Shown: positions 12,895 to 23,545 of the stretch, in pieces | Position numbering within the stretch: the stretch's first letter is position 1 | Layout of the letters: each line of letters begins with the position of its first letter | Origin: Silene latifolia | Taxonomy: Eukaryota > Streptophyta > Magnoliopsida > Caryophyllales > Caryophyllaceae | Assembly (NCBI RefSeq): GCF_048544455.1 | Contig: NC_133538.1 | Coordinates: forward strand, 348,658 to 412,657 | Length of the DNA: 64,000 nucleotides | Reading direction: 5' to 3' | Translations under genes and position numbers: made by a program | The notes under the pieces: generated by a model | Told to the model about the DNA's origin: nothing | Database searches by the model: none | Seen by the model: the letters and a program-made list of their open reading frames with translations, nothing else

Positions 12895-13824
12895 CAACAA
12901 CAACATCAGAGCCTTAATCCCAAAATGATTTGGGGTCGGCTGACATGAATCATCCTTTAGAACCGTCAATGGGTGAACGCACAGCTCAAAATGCGAATAG
13001 AAAAGGGGAAATGAAAAACAAAAGAGAGAGCAAAAATGTAATGCAAAGTCAAGGTAAACTTACGGGTCTTAAAATCGAATTCCGGATTTCTTTTATAAAA
13101 ACTTAAAATTTAAATCGAAAGAAAAGATTAAAAAGATTTTGAAAACCGAAATAGAATTAAGGATCCGGAATACCTTAAAAGTAAACCAAGTAAAAAATAT
13201 AAGAAAGTGGTTGGTAAAAAAAATGTAATAAAGGGGAGAAAACAAATAAATAAATTTTTAAATTAAATAAAAACATCAAATACTAAAAATCCACATGAAT
13301 CCTTTCCTTCCATTGTGCCCTCTCCGTCACCATACTCTCCTCAAGCCCCAGAAATCTCATATCGTGCTCTATCACTCTCAACCATGTCTGTCTCGGTCTT
13401 CCTCTACCTCTAGGGATCTTTTCTGTTCTCCAAGTCTCCAACCTCCTAACTGGTGCGTCCATAGGTCTCCTTCTCACATGGCCAAACCATCTTAGTCGGT
13501 TTTCCATCATCTTGTCCTCTATTGGCGCCACTTTTACCTTTTCTCTAATCACCTAATTCCTTAATCGATCTTTCCTTGTATGTCCGCACATCCACCTCAA
13601 CATACGCATCTCCGCCACACTCATCTTTTGAATGTGACAATGTTTCACAGCCCAACACTCGGAACCGTAAAGTAAGGCAGGCCTAATTGCCGTGCGATAA
13701 AATTTTCCCTTTAATCTTTGGGGCATATCTTTATCGCATAAAAACCCTGAAAGCACTCTTCCATTTCAACCATCCCTCTTTAATTCTATGAGCCACATCT
13801 CCGTCTAACTCCCCATCTTTTTGA
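12895..13824 (-). mobile_element. 5'-truncated L1-type LINE
   Basis: Minus-strand insertion flanked by a perfect 18-bp duplication. The 3' end carries a short (GTT)n-like tail (plus strand CAACAACAAC at 12895-12904) and a terminal block near 12910-12955 that I recall as a very common plant LINE end. Only the last 0.9 kb of the element is present, as expected for aborted reverse transcription. It contains the C-terminal RT-downstream coding region (13283-13756). Confidence 0.85.
13283..13756 (-). pseudogene. LINE ORF2 C-terminal fragment
   Basis: Two in-frame pieces separated by one TAG at about 13553. The upstream piece reads KGKFYRTAIRPALLYGSECW, then SVAEMRMLRWMCGHTRKDR. The downstream piece reads IREKVKVAPIEDKM, then LRWFGHVRRRPMDAPVRR, ending in GRGRPRQTW. 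These are hallmarks of the region after the RT domain in plant non-LTR retrotransposons. The endonuclease and RT catalytic core are missing because of 5' truncation, so the fragment cannot act. Confidence 0.85.
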
Positions 13825-13842
13825 AATGAAAAGAAAAGTAGA
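13825..13842. repeat. LINE target-site duplication, right copy
   Basis: Exact 18-base copy of 12877-12894, marking the 5'-truncated end of the LINE. Confidence 0.85.
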
Positions 13843-13898
13843 AATTAAAAAAAAATTACAATATGAAAGCAAGACACGATAAATGATGAAAAGACATA

Positions 13899-14171
13899 CT
13901 CCCTCCTATTCCGAATAAGTGTCCCATTTGGATAATGACACGAAAATTAAGGAATATAGTTAAAATAATGAAAATTATTTTATAGGGGTAAGAATATAGG
14001 AGTTAAATAATGAAAATTATTGAATATGATGGGTTATGGAGGTTGGGGTGGTAATTAAAGAAAAAAGCCAAGGGTAGGAAAGTAAAAACCATGTCCAAAT
14101 ATGGCAAAATGGGACAGTTATGTGAATTGACAGAAATGGCAAATGGGACCCTTATTTAGAATAGGAGGGAG
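13899..14171. mobile_element. Stowaway-like MITE
   Basis: Starts CTCCCTCCTATTCCGAATAA and ends with the near-perfect complement (about 28 of 31 bases), with TA on both sides (13897-13898, 14172-14173). The CTCCCTCC terminus and TA duplication are diagnostic of Tc1/mariner-derived Stowaway elements. It is 273 bp, with no coding capacity. Confidence 0.85.
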
Positions 14172-14425
14172 TAATTAACTAAAGAGAATTTTTTAAACAA
14201 AAATAATAATTATCAAACACCACATAATAGCAAATATGACAACATAGCTACACGATATGCAAATTGTCCAAATGAGGTTTCCAGTTTAATAAGACATGTA
14301 AAAGCTTCATAAGTATGAAATAACCTAAATACATATAACATTATAACATGACACACCTATGATTCCACCCAATTCTATGAATTTAGAATAAACCAGTAAG
14401 TTTAGCACAAAACCAGTAAGTTTTT

Positions 14426-14670
14426 TTGGGTTCTTTGTGCCAACTTACGTCTCTGAGTATCTTAGAAATTCAAAATAATAGCTTATCAGGGCCGATTCCA
14501 AATTGTTTGGCCAATGCTACAAGTCTTTCTTTTGTACATCTCTCGTATAACAAGCTCACGGTACATATTCCATGCTTTAATAATGTCTACTTTGGATTTC
14601 ATTTGCATTTGAATAACAACATATTGAGTGGAGATATCCCTTCATGCTTAAGATGTCTGAATAAACTGTG
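14426..14670 (+). pseudogene. LRR receptor-like protein fragment
   Basis: About 80 codons with three plant extracellular leucine-rich repeats. Motifs include LTSLSILEIQNNSLSGPIP, LSFVHLSYNKLTVHIP and LHLNNNILSGDIPSC. No start, signal peptide or transmembrane segment is attached, and the sequence loses meaning after about 14670. It is a fragment of a surface receptor gene, probably relocated, because unrelated kinase and LRR pieces follow in scrambled order. Confidence 0.7.
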
Positions 14671-14972
14671 GATAAAAATAATCGTTCTTTATATAACTAC
14701 ACTTCAAATAATTCTAGAGGGAACCTTAAAACAAATTTAGAACTCGGACCACGCTGCATTGAAACAGTTCAGACAATATCATTACAATTTTCAGCTGAAC
14801 ACTACATCCTTATTGATGCACAAGTATATTTCATGATTACTGAATGTTGATCAGGGTTTAAAAATCGAATGTGTAGTTTGGTTTTTATCCCGTCTTTTTA
14901 TGGGGATTTCTCCTACCACCAAAATACTTAAAACAATTATTCACTGCTAATTCACCTATAGTTAGCCAGAGA

Positions 14973-15086
14973 GGTGGAAACACTAATGATGCTCAGCAGT
15001 TTGATATAGAGACCATAAGAAAGGCAACCGGTAACTTCTCGGATGCAAAAAGACTTGGTGAAGGTGGATTTGGACCAGTTTACAGG
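14973..15086 (+). pseudogene. Receptor-like kinase fragment (juxtamembrane and P-loop)
   Basis: One frame reads AQQFDIETIRKATGNFSD followed by KRLGEGGFGPVYR. This is the start of a plant receptor-like kinase domain, with the glycine-rich GEGGFGPVY loop that binds ATP. The style (FD-TIR-AT-NFSD) is like cysteine-rich or related RLKs. It ends abruptly at 15086 with no lysine subdomain. It is only 38 codons long, so it cannot function. Confidence 0.72.
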
Positions 15087-15125
15087 ATACTAAAAAATCA
15101 AATACTTTCTCAGTTCTCACGCAAA

Positions 15126-15196
15126 ATGCCGAAGTGGTTTAGTACTGAAAAATTGATGAAACTGATGACACTTAGGCTTAGAGGAAACAGGTTTAG
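15126..15196 (+). pseudogene. Second small LRR fragment
   Basis: Reads MPKWFSTEKLMKLMTLRLRG then NRFS, resembling the island/LRR junction of receptor-like proteins. It lies 40 bases after the kinase fragment, so the order differs from any real receptor gene. That suggests rearranged gene pieces. Confidence 0.4.
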
Positions 15197-16261
15197 TATC
15201 CTATTCCTACGCCGATATGCTCCTTCCCTCAGCTCCTAATTTTCAAATCGCATTATTATTAGATATTTAAGTTCCGAAATTCAATTTTGATTTTTTAAGC
15301 ATTCCCGTAAATAATGCAAATAGTACATGAGAATAGAATGGATATCTATTGAACTACAACTCTTTGACATCACTTTTCTCCTTAACATGTGACATTCGCA
15401 TACGAATATTTTTTTAATGACTATTCGCAGTAAGCATCTAAATAGATGACAATCATAAGAACATTCATGTGATAATGGAATGGAAAAGAACTGTTGAAGC
15501 ACATAAAAGATTTAAAACCTGGGAATATGTTATAGAAAGCCACCCAACAAGGCTGAGCACATCTATCAGGCCAATAGTCTGCAACAGATCAAGCAAATAT
15601 GTGAGTATAGTTATGAAAAGTATTATGCATTAAGCTGGATCTTAAATTGGGTACTCAGTTTACATACTTGAGCCAAAATTTGCAATTAACAAAGCATAAA
15701 AACACCAAATAAATAAATAAAAAGTCACCCTACTCGTGGGTATTACCAATAGCATATTCATGAATTTGTCAGAATCCTATATCCCTTTATTTCATAGAAA
15801 CAACAAACTGGATTAATGAAAATTATTACGAAATAACTAATTCCATCTACAAAAGACGATCGAAAGCAAGAAATTAAATAGAAGCGTTCATAAAGTTTTG
15901 ATTAATTACTTACCTATTTAGCTGATGACGATGATTAACGAGGGGCGTGATTCACTGGGATGATAATTGAGAAAGATGGGCAGTAGATGAATTACGTTTA
16001 GGTTAACTAATTAATTGGGATTTTTAGGGAAAAAAATGAATTGGGTAGCAGATGGATTATAGGTCGGCAACTGATGAGGAAGGAGATGAATGAAAAAATT
16101 GGGGAAAAAGTTTGGGGGAGATGAATCAACGACGGTCTGAGTTATTGGGGAAAAAAATAATGAAAAGTAAGGCGCGGAAATGAAATGTTTTGAGAGCGTT
16201 AAGCCATTTTTTCAATAAAAATGATTATTATATTCTTGAAATGGATATTTGGGGGAAAATG
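15197..16261. other. Non-coding interior next to CACTA end
   Basis: AT-rich, no supported gene. The last 350 bases have runs of GGGGAAAA-type sequence. Probably the interior of the CACTA element that ends at 16323. Confidence 0.4.
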
Positions 16262-16323
16262 GGCCGACGCTTTTAAAAGCGTCGACCATAAAGCGTCGAG
16301 AATGCAAGGGATTTGTTGTAGTG
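16262..16323. mobile_element. CACTA (En/Spm-like) terminus
   Basis: Read from the right, the end begins CACTACAACAAATCCCTTGC, the characteristic CACTA terminal sequence. Subterminal copies of GACGCTTT and its complement follow, including the 18-bp palindrome GACGCTTTTAAAAGCGTC at 16265-16282. The end abuts the E2 RT coding sequence with no gap. No matching opposite terminus was found between 11781 and 16262, so it was deleted or lies beyond E1. No transposase was seen. Confidence 0.78.
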
Positions 16324-17235
16324 TCCCCACGACGATACACTAGGTCTAATGTATCCCTTCTCTATCAGATCATCCAACTGTTTCCTAAGCTCCTCCATCT
16401 CCTTAGGACCCATACGGTACGGTGCCTTAGAGATTGGCCCCGTCCCTGGTTTCAACTCTACTGTGAAATCTATCTTTCTTCTCGGCGGCAACCCCGGAAT
16501 CTCCTCTGGAAACACATCCTCAAACTCTCCCACCACCGGTATCTGATCAACTGTCGGACTCTCTATCCGGTCATCTCTCACATGGCACAAGATCAAAGGA
16601 CATCCCTTCCTCAGGTAAGACTTCAAAGTGACAGCTGCAATCAACTTAACTTTGGGTTTGACTAGAAACCCACGATAAGACACACTAACACCCTTAGGAC
16701 CTCTTAAAGACACTTTCTTTTGATGACAGTCTATCTTAGCTTTATACTTTCCCAGCCAATCCATCCCAACTATCATCTTAAAACCGTCAAAAGGAAACTC
16801 TAGCAAGTCTACAGGGAAATCAACTTGCCCAACTATCATAGGTACATCCCTATATAACCTCCCACGAGATACAGACTCACCCGAAGGTATAAAAACTTGC
16901 TCACTAACGGACTCATATACCCTCAAACCCAACCGTTTAACATGACTCAAGATACAAACGATCGAGAAGCCCCCTGAATCAAACAAAACAAAGGTATGAA
17001 TACCATTAACAAGAAAAGTACCGGTGATAACATGTGCATCCTCCTCACCGCTTTCTTCTCCATCATGAATAACTTTCCACGGTCTTCCGTCCACCTCCCG
17101 ACAAGATCTTGGGTGATGTGGTCGGCTTAGCACCCGGCCCTTGATTGTTGTTGTTGTTCGTTGGTGGTTTCTGATAAGAATTACCGCCGTTGCGGTTGCC
17201 TCCACTTTGGTAGCTCGACTTCCCGGTTTGGCCAT
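16324..17235 (-). pseudogene. pol: E2 protease and N-terminal RT, truncated by CACTA insertion
   Basis: The frame (residue 1 at 17235) contains an aspartic protease domain at about residues 65-160: GTFLVNGIHTFVLFDSGG (the active-site loop reads DSG-G instead of the usual DSGA/DTGA) and later IVGMDWLGKY. The RT entry region follows (FPEEIPGLPPRRKIDFTVEL, then YRMGPKEMEELRKQLDDL and IRPSVSSWG). The catalytic YLDD/YMDD part is missing because the CACTA end starts right after the Trp-Gly codons. It could at most make a truncated protein. Confidence 0.85.
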
Positions 17236-18216
17236 GACCCAGTAGGTCTATTGCTCGCATAGCTCTGCGCAGGTCTCTGGAAAGTTCCCGGTGCACTTGT
17301 GCACTCATGTCTCTTGTGGCCTACACCACCACAACTATAGCAGGTCACTCCCCAACTACCACTAACACTTCCACGGCCACGCCCAAAGGAAGCCCCAACA
17401 CTGAACCCTGACCCAGAAGAAAACCCTTTAGACTGATTGTGGTTGCCTTTCTTGCGATTAGATTGGCCACCACCCTCGCTCTCAGACTTCCTTTTCTCAC
17501 CACCTGACCTCTCCTGAGCCATCTCCACCAACCTCTCAGCTCTCCCAACCCTCTCATAAGCTTCCTTAACATCAGTAAGGACTCCCACGGGTAACTTATC
17601 CATAATCTTAGGGGTCAACCCCTCTCAAACCTCGGCGCCAAATTCTCCTCACTCAAACCCATATCCTCGATACCTAGACTTGTCATTGAACTCGCTGTAG
17701 TACTCGGCCGAGAGACATCTCTCGCGGTCATCTTAAAAACTGTCAAACTCTTCCCTCAACTTACTCCTCACATGCTCCAAAGACAAACTCTTTTCTCATA
17801 GCCCTACGAAACTCTTCCCAAGGTATAGCAGGTAAACCTTGGTTCACATACAACTCCTTAGCACTCACTTTCACCGTATCCCACCACTTACCAGCTGCCT
17901 CTCTCAGATAGAATGCAACCTGTTCCACTCTCATCTCATCAGGACAGTGAACCAAATCTAATATGTTCTCCATCTCTCTAAGCCAGTTATCAAGAAGGTT
18001 CAGCTCCCCAACTCCCTTGTACTCTTTCGGGTTAAATCTCGCTATATAGAGGCTGATTTTAGAGTGATCAACCTCTTTCTCCTTATCCTTATCCTTATCT
18101 TTCCCCACAGTCTTTAAAGCCTCAGTAAGAGCATCTTGATGCTCCAACATCTTAACGATGTCATCTATGTTCATAAGCTCAGCTCTCGCATACAACGCAT
18201 TCTTCTTGGGCGGCAT
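17181..18216 (-). pseudogene. gag: E2 gag, frameshifted
   Basis: Starts MPPKKNALYARAEL at 18216. Capsid motifs include FNPKEYKGVGE, NWLREMENIL, FYLREAAGKWWDTV and FRRAMRKEF in the first frame (17761-18216). A second frame (17181-17618) continues with IMDKLPVGVLTDVKEAYERV and a CCHC zinc knuckle (CYSCGGVGHKRHEC), the RNA-binding nucleocapsid. Between about 17620 and 17760 the reading frame shifts. The protein would form virus-like particles; this copy is broken. Confidence 0.82.
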
Positions 18217-18298
18217 CTTGAAACTATAACAGAAAAAGGGGTGGATATAAACATACGCGCCAAAACCTCAAAACACGAAAATAAGCTGCCCAGACCCT

Positions 18299-18541
18299 AC
18301 TCGATCGAGTTCCCAAACATACTCGATCGAGTAACAGGCTACTCGATCGAGTGCCCACTATACTCGATCGAGTGCCCCAACCTCAGACCCCAAACAGACC
18401 TTCTGATCTCTAACATACTCGACCGAGTAGCTAGGCTACTCGATCGAGTGCCCGAGGTACTCGATCGAGTGCCCAAAAACACGATTCTGGACTCAAAATC
18501 GTCAAAAACCCACCCGATCAAGTCAGTCCCACTCGATCGAG
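18299..18541. repeat. CTCGATCGAG palindrome cluster A (E2 leader)
   Basis: About seven exact TCGATCGA cores, mostly inside ACTCGATCGAGT, plus variants CTCGACCGAG and CCGATCAAG, spaced 15-60 bases apart in the leader between primer site and gag. Variants fit CpG decay or point change. Confidence 0.85.
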
Positions 18542-19013
18542 TCATGCTAACTCGGAAACGCTACCCGCATGCAATATCATATGCTAACATGCTAAAAACT
18601 TTATAAAACCAACATTATATCATAACTAAGCATATAATGCTACGCATCTTTTCATACGATCTACGAAATAATTATATCATGTTATTAAACGCCACATTGT
18701 AAACACCCAACATGTTTTCGTTCCAACTACAATGCTACATATATCATCAACCTTTCTTTCACATTCCCAACTTCCTACCGCAAACACCCAACAGTTACAC
18801 ACACTCCATCACATTCACACACCAGCTAACCAAACAACGCATTCAACCTTGACATACACCCCCCATGTGACCGGTTCAAAATTGTAGAGCGAGTTTGCGA
18901 CTTCAGGACGTCTCCCAAGCCTTTGCATTAGCTCCTACAACCTTTACCCCGGGTTCATTTTAATTGAATCCCTATGTTCATTAGGTTCATTGGTTACAGG
19001 TTTCAAGATCGTC

Positions 19014-19025
19014 GCTCTTATACCA
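19014..19025 (-). promoter_or_regulatory. Primer binding site of E2 (initiator-Met-like)
   Basis: Minus strand TGGTATAAGAGC starts two bases after the LTR end. It differs by one base from TGGTATCAGAGC, the usual site for initiator methionine tRNA in plant elements. Confidence 0.75.
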
Positions 19026-19027
19026 TT

Positions 19028-20368
19028 TGTAACACCCCCATACTCCAAGTGCCTTACCAGGACCACTCAGGTATGAAGATATTACCATCTCGGTTACCCG
19101 AGGCATGATATTCATAAGACAATAACGAAACAACTTAAATGATATAACTTTTAGTGAAAAGTACAACTGAAACCAAATCCCACAATACGGGTACAAGTTC
19201 TTAAAACCAAATGTCTACTGAAATACTGAAATGTCATAAAACTAAAAGACTACAGTGGAAGACTTCTATCGTCAGACGGTGGCACCTCCCAGCTATCCCA
19301 GTACTCAACTCAATCCTGCTCAATTCCATCGCTCACCATCCCCGAATGGATCACCGCAGTTTACAAAACAACAACCGGTCGACTAATCACACAACTCAAT
19401 ATATATCATCAATAAGATAAACAGACAGCTTAACCGTCACACACATAACCACACCAATTCCAACAATCTCAATCACCGACTGTCCACTGGACCAGTCCTG
19501 CCAGTGGGGGACCGCAGCCGCACCCACCAAATCCCCGCTCCTCATAACGAGCGATAACCCTGTCCATTAATATGCACATCCCCTTCCGTGGCGGGTTCCA
19601 CGAAGAGCGAAACTTGGGCGTGAAGCCACTCCCGCAAGTGACCCTACTCAGCCGAGGACACGCCTCGAGAACCAGAGACAAACAATCACAATCAACAACC
19701 GTCACAATACAATTACTATATTATTCAATCAACCACAACACATCAACAATCATCCCATTATGGGACTAATACTGAGTACGAAATCCTACCGGAAAGCACA
19801 ACTATCGACGGTCTCTACAAATTTGAATCAAAAGCTTCTTCTACGAACCCTCCTCCTATCATACAACATACAAATGCTACCAAATCACAAACTACTCAAA
19901 AACCTCCAAATCCCTAGATTAGGGTTTAACCAACTTAAAGGAAAGACAACAAAAAGGGTACATAGATCTTACCCTTGACGCAAGGATCTCAACGGTATAA
20001 CAAACGATGAAAACCGACCTTCCAAACTCCGGGATTTGCTAACAATGCGATTAAGATGATGAACGTACTTGCTTTCTCTCTTTGACAGTAAATTAGGTTT
20101 TGCAAAAGTGTTTAGCATAATGACGAAAAAGGTTATATATCTTAATCGCATAATTAACAAAACCCGAGAAAAACTCCCCGTAAACCGGCTACTCGATCGA
20201 GTACCCAAGGTACTCGATCGAGTACCTCCTTACTCGATCGAGTATCCTAGTTACTCGATCGAGTACCGAACAGGTCAGAAACTATTTTAAAACGCAACTC
20301 ACCCTTACTCAACAGAGTAAGGCCTACTCGATAGAGTACCCAAAGACTCATATATACGGAGTATTACA
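19028..20368 (-). repeat. 5' LTR of E2
   Basis: Plus-strand ends are TGTAACACCCCC and CGGAGTATTACA, which pair as TGTAA...TTACA inverted termini typical of chromovirus LTRs. Length is 1341 bp. A TATATAA on the minus strand near 20132 is a possible TATA box. No second copy is in the window. It contains palindrome cluster B. Confidence 0.8.
20189..20336. repeat. CTCGATCGAG palindrome cluster B (E2 LTR)
   Basis: Four exact copies of ACTCGATCGAGT plus one ACTCGATAGAGT variant. One site extends to an 18-bp perfect palindrome, GGTACTCGATCGAGTACC. Confidence 0.85.
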
Positions 20369-20369
20369 G

Positions 20370-20463
20370 TTACGCCCTTTGCCCAAATCATTTGTTTGTC
20401 TTTTTATTCTTTATGAAAAGTATTTTATTTATAGACAAACAAATAATTGGGACGAAAAGGGTA
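20370..20463. mobile_element. Degenerate Stowaway-like MITE
   Basis: Inverted arms CCCAAATCATTTGTTTGTC and GACAAACAAATAATTGGG enclose about 40 AT-rich bases. This arm sequence is common in plant Stowaway elements, but the outer CTCCCTCC ends have decayed. It lies directly beside the E2 LTR end. Confidence 0.55.
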
Positions 20464-20529
20464 TCTATTATTTGATACAAAATGCAAAGAAATAAGAGCG
20501 GTTATTATAGTTATTAAAGAGAGAAAATT

Positions 20530-21190
20530 TCAACGTGCACGTACAAATAATAACCCCAACTTTAATAGTCGGCCAAAGGCATTCATGAAAATTTCTACAT
20601 CATCGCCGTCATCATTAGATGGTAGATCGAAGAAAATAACTTCTTCTTCATCATCGTGATCAGGTGCAACATTCGATTCATAATCGGATTCGTTCACATC
20701 GGCTCAAATCGACAAAGAGGACACAAGTGCTTGTACATAATCAGTTAAGTATGCATTGATCATGAAACATATGTTGACATGGAAACCACGCCAACTTCGT
20801 AATAATCACATCACAACTATTACTATTATTACTATCCTCGTCGTCGTCGTCCTCGTTGTTGTTGTTGTTCTTTTTTGTTGTTGTTGTTGTTATTATTATT
20901 ATTAATATTATTATTATTATTATTATTATTATTGTCGTCATTAGTTTCATTAACAACAAATCAATTAAGACAAATAGAACAACTCTCCTCCTTCACCTAC
21001 CCCTCCAAATCGCCCTCATCAAACATCTCAATAGCACTCTTAGAAGCGGGAAAGGGACGCACCTTGTCTGAACGGTCCAATTCCAATGCCATACCTAGCT
21101 CCTTATCCGTAATAGGTCGTTTCAAAATACTCGATTGTTTAAACCAAGCCCTGACTCCTACAATTGCATGTACACGTGTTTTTAACAATA
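20530..21190 (-). pseudogene. RING-H2 E3 ubiquitin ligase-like gene, decayed
   Basis: Read across frames on the minus strand: an N-terminal piece with PITDKELGMALEL and PFPASKSAIEMFDE (21188-20997), then SCSICL (first RING cysteine pair), a long Asn/Asp microsatellite-coded insertion, then FPCQHMFHDQCIL (Cys/His of RING-H2), PLCRFEPM near 20705, and an acidic tail (DHDDEEEVIFFDLPSNDDGDD) near 20600-20670. Such proteins attach ubiquitin to targets through an E2 partner. Stops follow SCSICLN and QCILN, and the frame shifts at least twice, so it is a relic. It appears to be a real host gene remnant. Confidence 0.6.
20838..20940. repeat. Compound microsatellite in the RING loop
   Basis: Runs of (CGT)n, (GTT)n and (ATT)n on the plus strand, which on the minus strand code for Asp, Asn or Ile depending on frame. 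They lie between the second and third RING ligand positions. Confidence 0.85.
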
Positions 21191-21631
21191 ACTAATTGGT
21201 CCATGCCCTTACTAACATCACTACGTACTTTTCAAAGTTATTGAATGCACGTTAACACTTGGCGTGAAAAAAGTCGAGGAATGCCACCTGTCATTCAGTG
21301 CAAAACAGGTTGAACGTGTCAGATCGTACGAGGTCTGTAATTGCCATGTAATCAACGTCGAGGTAATACAAAGACTCACATCATTGATATGTGTAACTAA
21401 TATATAACAGGGCTGTCTTTGGGCCTGTGCGGCCTGTGCGCCGGCACAGGGCCCCCAAATTTTTGGCCCAGAATGTCGTTGCAGTTCATGCGCAGAATGC
21501 AGATGTAAGGGCTGGATATGATCAGGTTCCTTAATTTTCTTAAACTTCCCAAAAATATAATCAATCCTTTCCAATCCTCCAACTCATTATCTAAATATTT
21601 TAAATATCTCATTCCTCCTTTGAAGGTTATT
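21191..21631. other. Spacer upstream of the RING relic
   Basis: No gene supported. A GC-rich island at 21410-21470 (GCCTGTGCGGCCTGTGCGCC) stands out in AT-rich DNA. Frames through it are not recognised. Confidence 0.35.
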
Positions 21632-21917
21632 ATGGTGCTACTTGGCCAGGTTTATGTGAAATAGCTTCTACTTTCTAGAATGAGTTTTTTCATAAACTAC
21701 TTTTTGGAAAAGTTGTAGTTGTTTGGCCTAACTTTTGTAAAAACAGTTTCTTAACAAATGGATGTGTTTGGCCATCATCCTATTTTCCAGTTTTTTTTTT
21801 CCTTTTTAAACTAACATTATGACATATCGGAAATTAATTATTATGATTACACATCCTCGTCAAATCAAAAGTGTGCCAACAAATAGATAGAAAAAGTTTA
21901 CGTTTCTAATATAAATT

Positions 21918-23056
21918 TTAAGATCGTCTCATGTTCATAAGAGACGTAGCAATAGAATTACGAAAAATAGACATGTTTACATCATCTGCAGCATCGCCAT
22001 GCTCATCTGAATCATCTTCATCGCCATGCTCATCTGAATCATCTTCATCTTCTACGTTGGGCATATAATTTGGATCTGCGTCACACTTATCAAACTCTTC
22101 ATCTTTCAAATAGCATTTTTCGAATAAAATTATGTAGCGCCATAGTTACAACCACTATTTTACATTGGGTCGAAAACTTATAACTGGGTATGTTAAATAA
22201 TATTCTCCATCTGTTTTTCCAAACGCCAAATGATCTCTCTATAACATTTCTAAGAGATGCATGTGCAAAATTGAATATTTCAAAATACCCAGTTGGAGGT
22301 TGACTCGATCGCTTATAATCAGCAAGATGGTAACGTGCATTTTTTCCCTTAAAAGGTGCCAAATATCCTTTCGAATTTGAGTAACCTGCATCGACTAGAT
22401 AAAACTTACCTGAAAAGAAAAACACATTTAATACTAAAAGATAAAATAAAATATAAATTGAAATGAAAAGGGAGAAAAAAACTATGTAACTGACCTTCTG
22501 GAGGATATGAAAATATATTTTTCCCTTTTAATTTTGCTAAAGTTTCAGTGAGAATTCGAGAATCGTGTGCAGACCCTTCCCATCTAGCTTCGACAAATGT
22601 GAATAACATGTCAAAATCGCAAATTGCCATGACATTTTGAGTTGCATAACCCCTTATACATATATAAGGGATCTCATCTTCTTTTGGTGTAACTACTGCA
22701 CGAACATGAGTATCATCCATAGCACCTATGCACCCTCTGAAATGAGGCCAAAACTTATAATCATCTCGAATCTTTCTAGGAACTTCTTTAAAATTGTAAT
22801 CAGCTGGTCTTATGATGTCTCTAGAAAACATCACTAAAGACGTTAAGACCTCATTAAACTTTCTACTAATTGTTTCCCCTGAATGTTTGAATCTAGTTTG
22901 GAGAGTACGATTTGATTGATTATGTGCACAAATCCAAAGAAATATTGCGAGCGCCTCTTCTGCACGCATCTCTCTAGTGGGATGCAATCCATACTTAGTC
23001 ACTAATAATTCAGCTAATCTTATAAAGACATGTGACTCCATTTTAGTCTGAGTCAC
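21918..23056 (-). pseudogene. Harbinger transposase with one intron, frameshifted
   Basis: Catalyses cut-and-paste transposition. Exon 1 (23056-22495) has FRGCIGAMDDTHV (first catalytic Asp) and ARWEGSAHDSRIL. An 85-base intron follows (22494-22410, GT...CAG). Exon 2 has FYLVDAGYSNSKGYLAPFKG (second Asp) and SLRNVIERSFGVWKNRWRIL (catalytic Glu). Joining at these sites keeps the frame at a split Gly codon. The last section (acidic, DEDDSDEHGDEDDSDEHGD, an in-frame duplication) lies in another frame after a one-base shift near 22110. The N-terminus begins at MTQTKMESHVFIRLAEL. The DDE residues are intact; the tail shift may or may not inactivate it. Confidence 0.85.
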
Positions 23057-23107
23057 TCAAAAGGAAGAAAGCTAGACAAAAGTATGAGAGATGGCACAAA
23101 GTTTTGT

Positions 23108-23273
23108 TTAAGACGGATGTATCCGTCTTAGCCTTAAGACGGGTCAAGTATGACAGATAAAACAAAAGTAAAATGTCTAAGAAGGAACAAAATATTTGTC
23201 TAATTCATACAAATAGGACACTAATTTACTTATTTAACCTTAAGACGGATATATATTGTCTTAGTTGATACTA
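23108..23273. mobile_element. MITE-like inverted repeat 1
   Basis: TTAAGACGGATGTATCCGTC at the left and TTAAGACGGATATATATTGTC at the right enclose AT-rich DNA; internal GACGGGTCAAGTA matches the MITE near 11870. No coding capacity. Boundaries are approximate. Confidence 0.4.
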
Positions 23274-23391
23274 ATTGACTTATTTAACAAAATACACTAT
23301 TTGATGCATAGAATAATAAAACGCCATGGTACATATACATGAAACAGTTAAGCAATTTGCTGAACACATAATTTTTCAAGCAGTTGGTCTT

Positions 23392-23545
23392 GCTTGTGAC
23401 GAGCACTATCCGTCACAAGCTGAAGACGGATAGTACCCCTCTCACAATAAGACAAATGGAAGGGCAAGTGGGGGGGGGGGGGGGGGAATGGAGCACTCCT
23501 GGATAGTGCTACTTGCATATTGTGAGAGGGACACTATCCGTCTTC
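23392..23545. mobile_element. MITE-like inverted repeat 2 with nested hairpin
   Basis: Arms 23422-23449 and 23518-23545 are complementary at 26 of 28 bases (GAAGACGGATAGT...CTCTCACAATA). Just outside, GCTTGTGACG (23392-23401) pairs with CGTCACAAGC (23411-23420). The interior contains an uninterrupted G-run of about 17 at 23470-23486. Confidence 0.6.

Larger units (their letters stand above)
16324..20368 (-). mobile_element. E2: 5' half of a chromovirus-like Ty3/gypsy element
   Basis: Minus-strand order is 5' LTR (20368-19028), primer site, leader with a palindrome cluster, gag, protease and start of RT, then a sharp break at the CACTA end (16323). The rest of pol and the 3' LTR are absent from the window. 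A gag opening with MPPKK, the CCHC knuckle and the PR/RT linker resemble Tekay/Del-type chromoviruses; without the integrase chromodomain the lineage is inferred. The gag frame is broken more than once. Confidence 0.82.

Noticed and set aside
18136..18606. Plus-strand frame with LDRV/SIEC repeats
   Set aside because: Produced by palindrome cluster A, antisense to the E2 leader.
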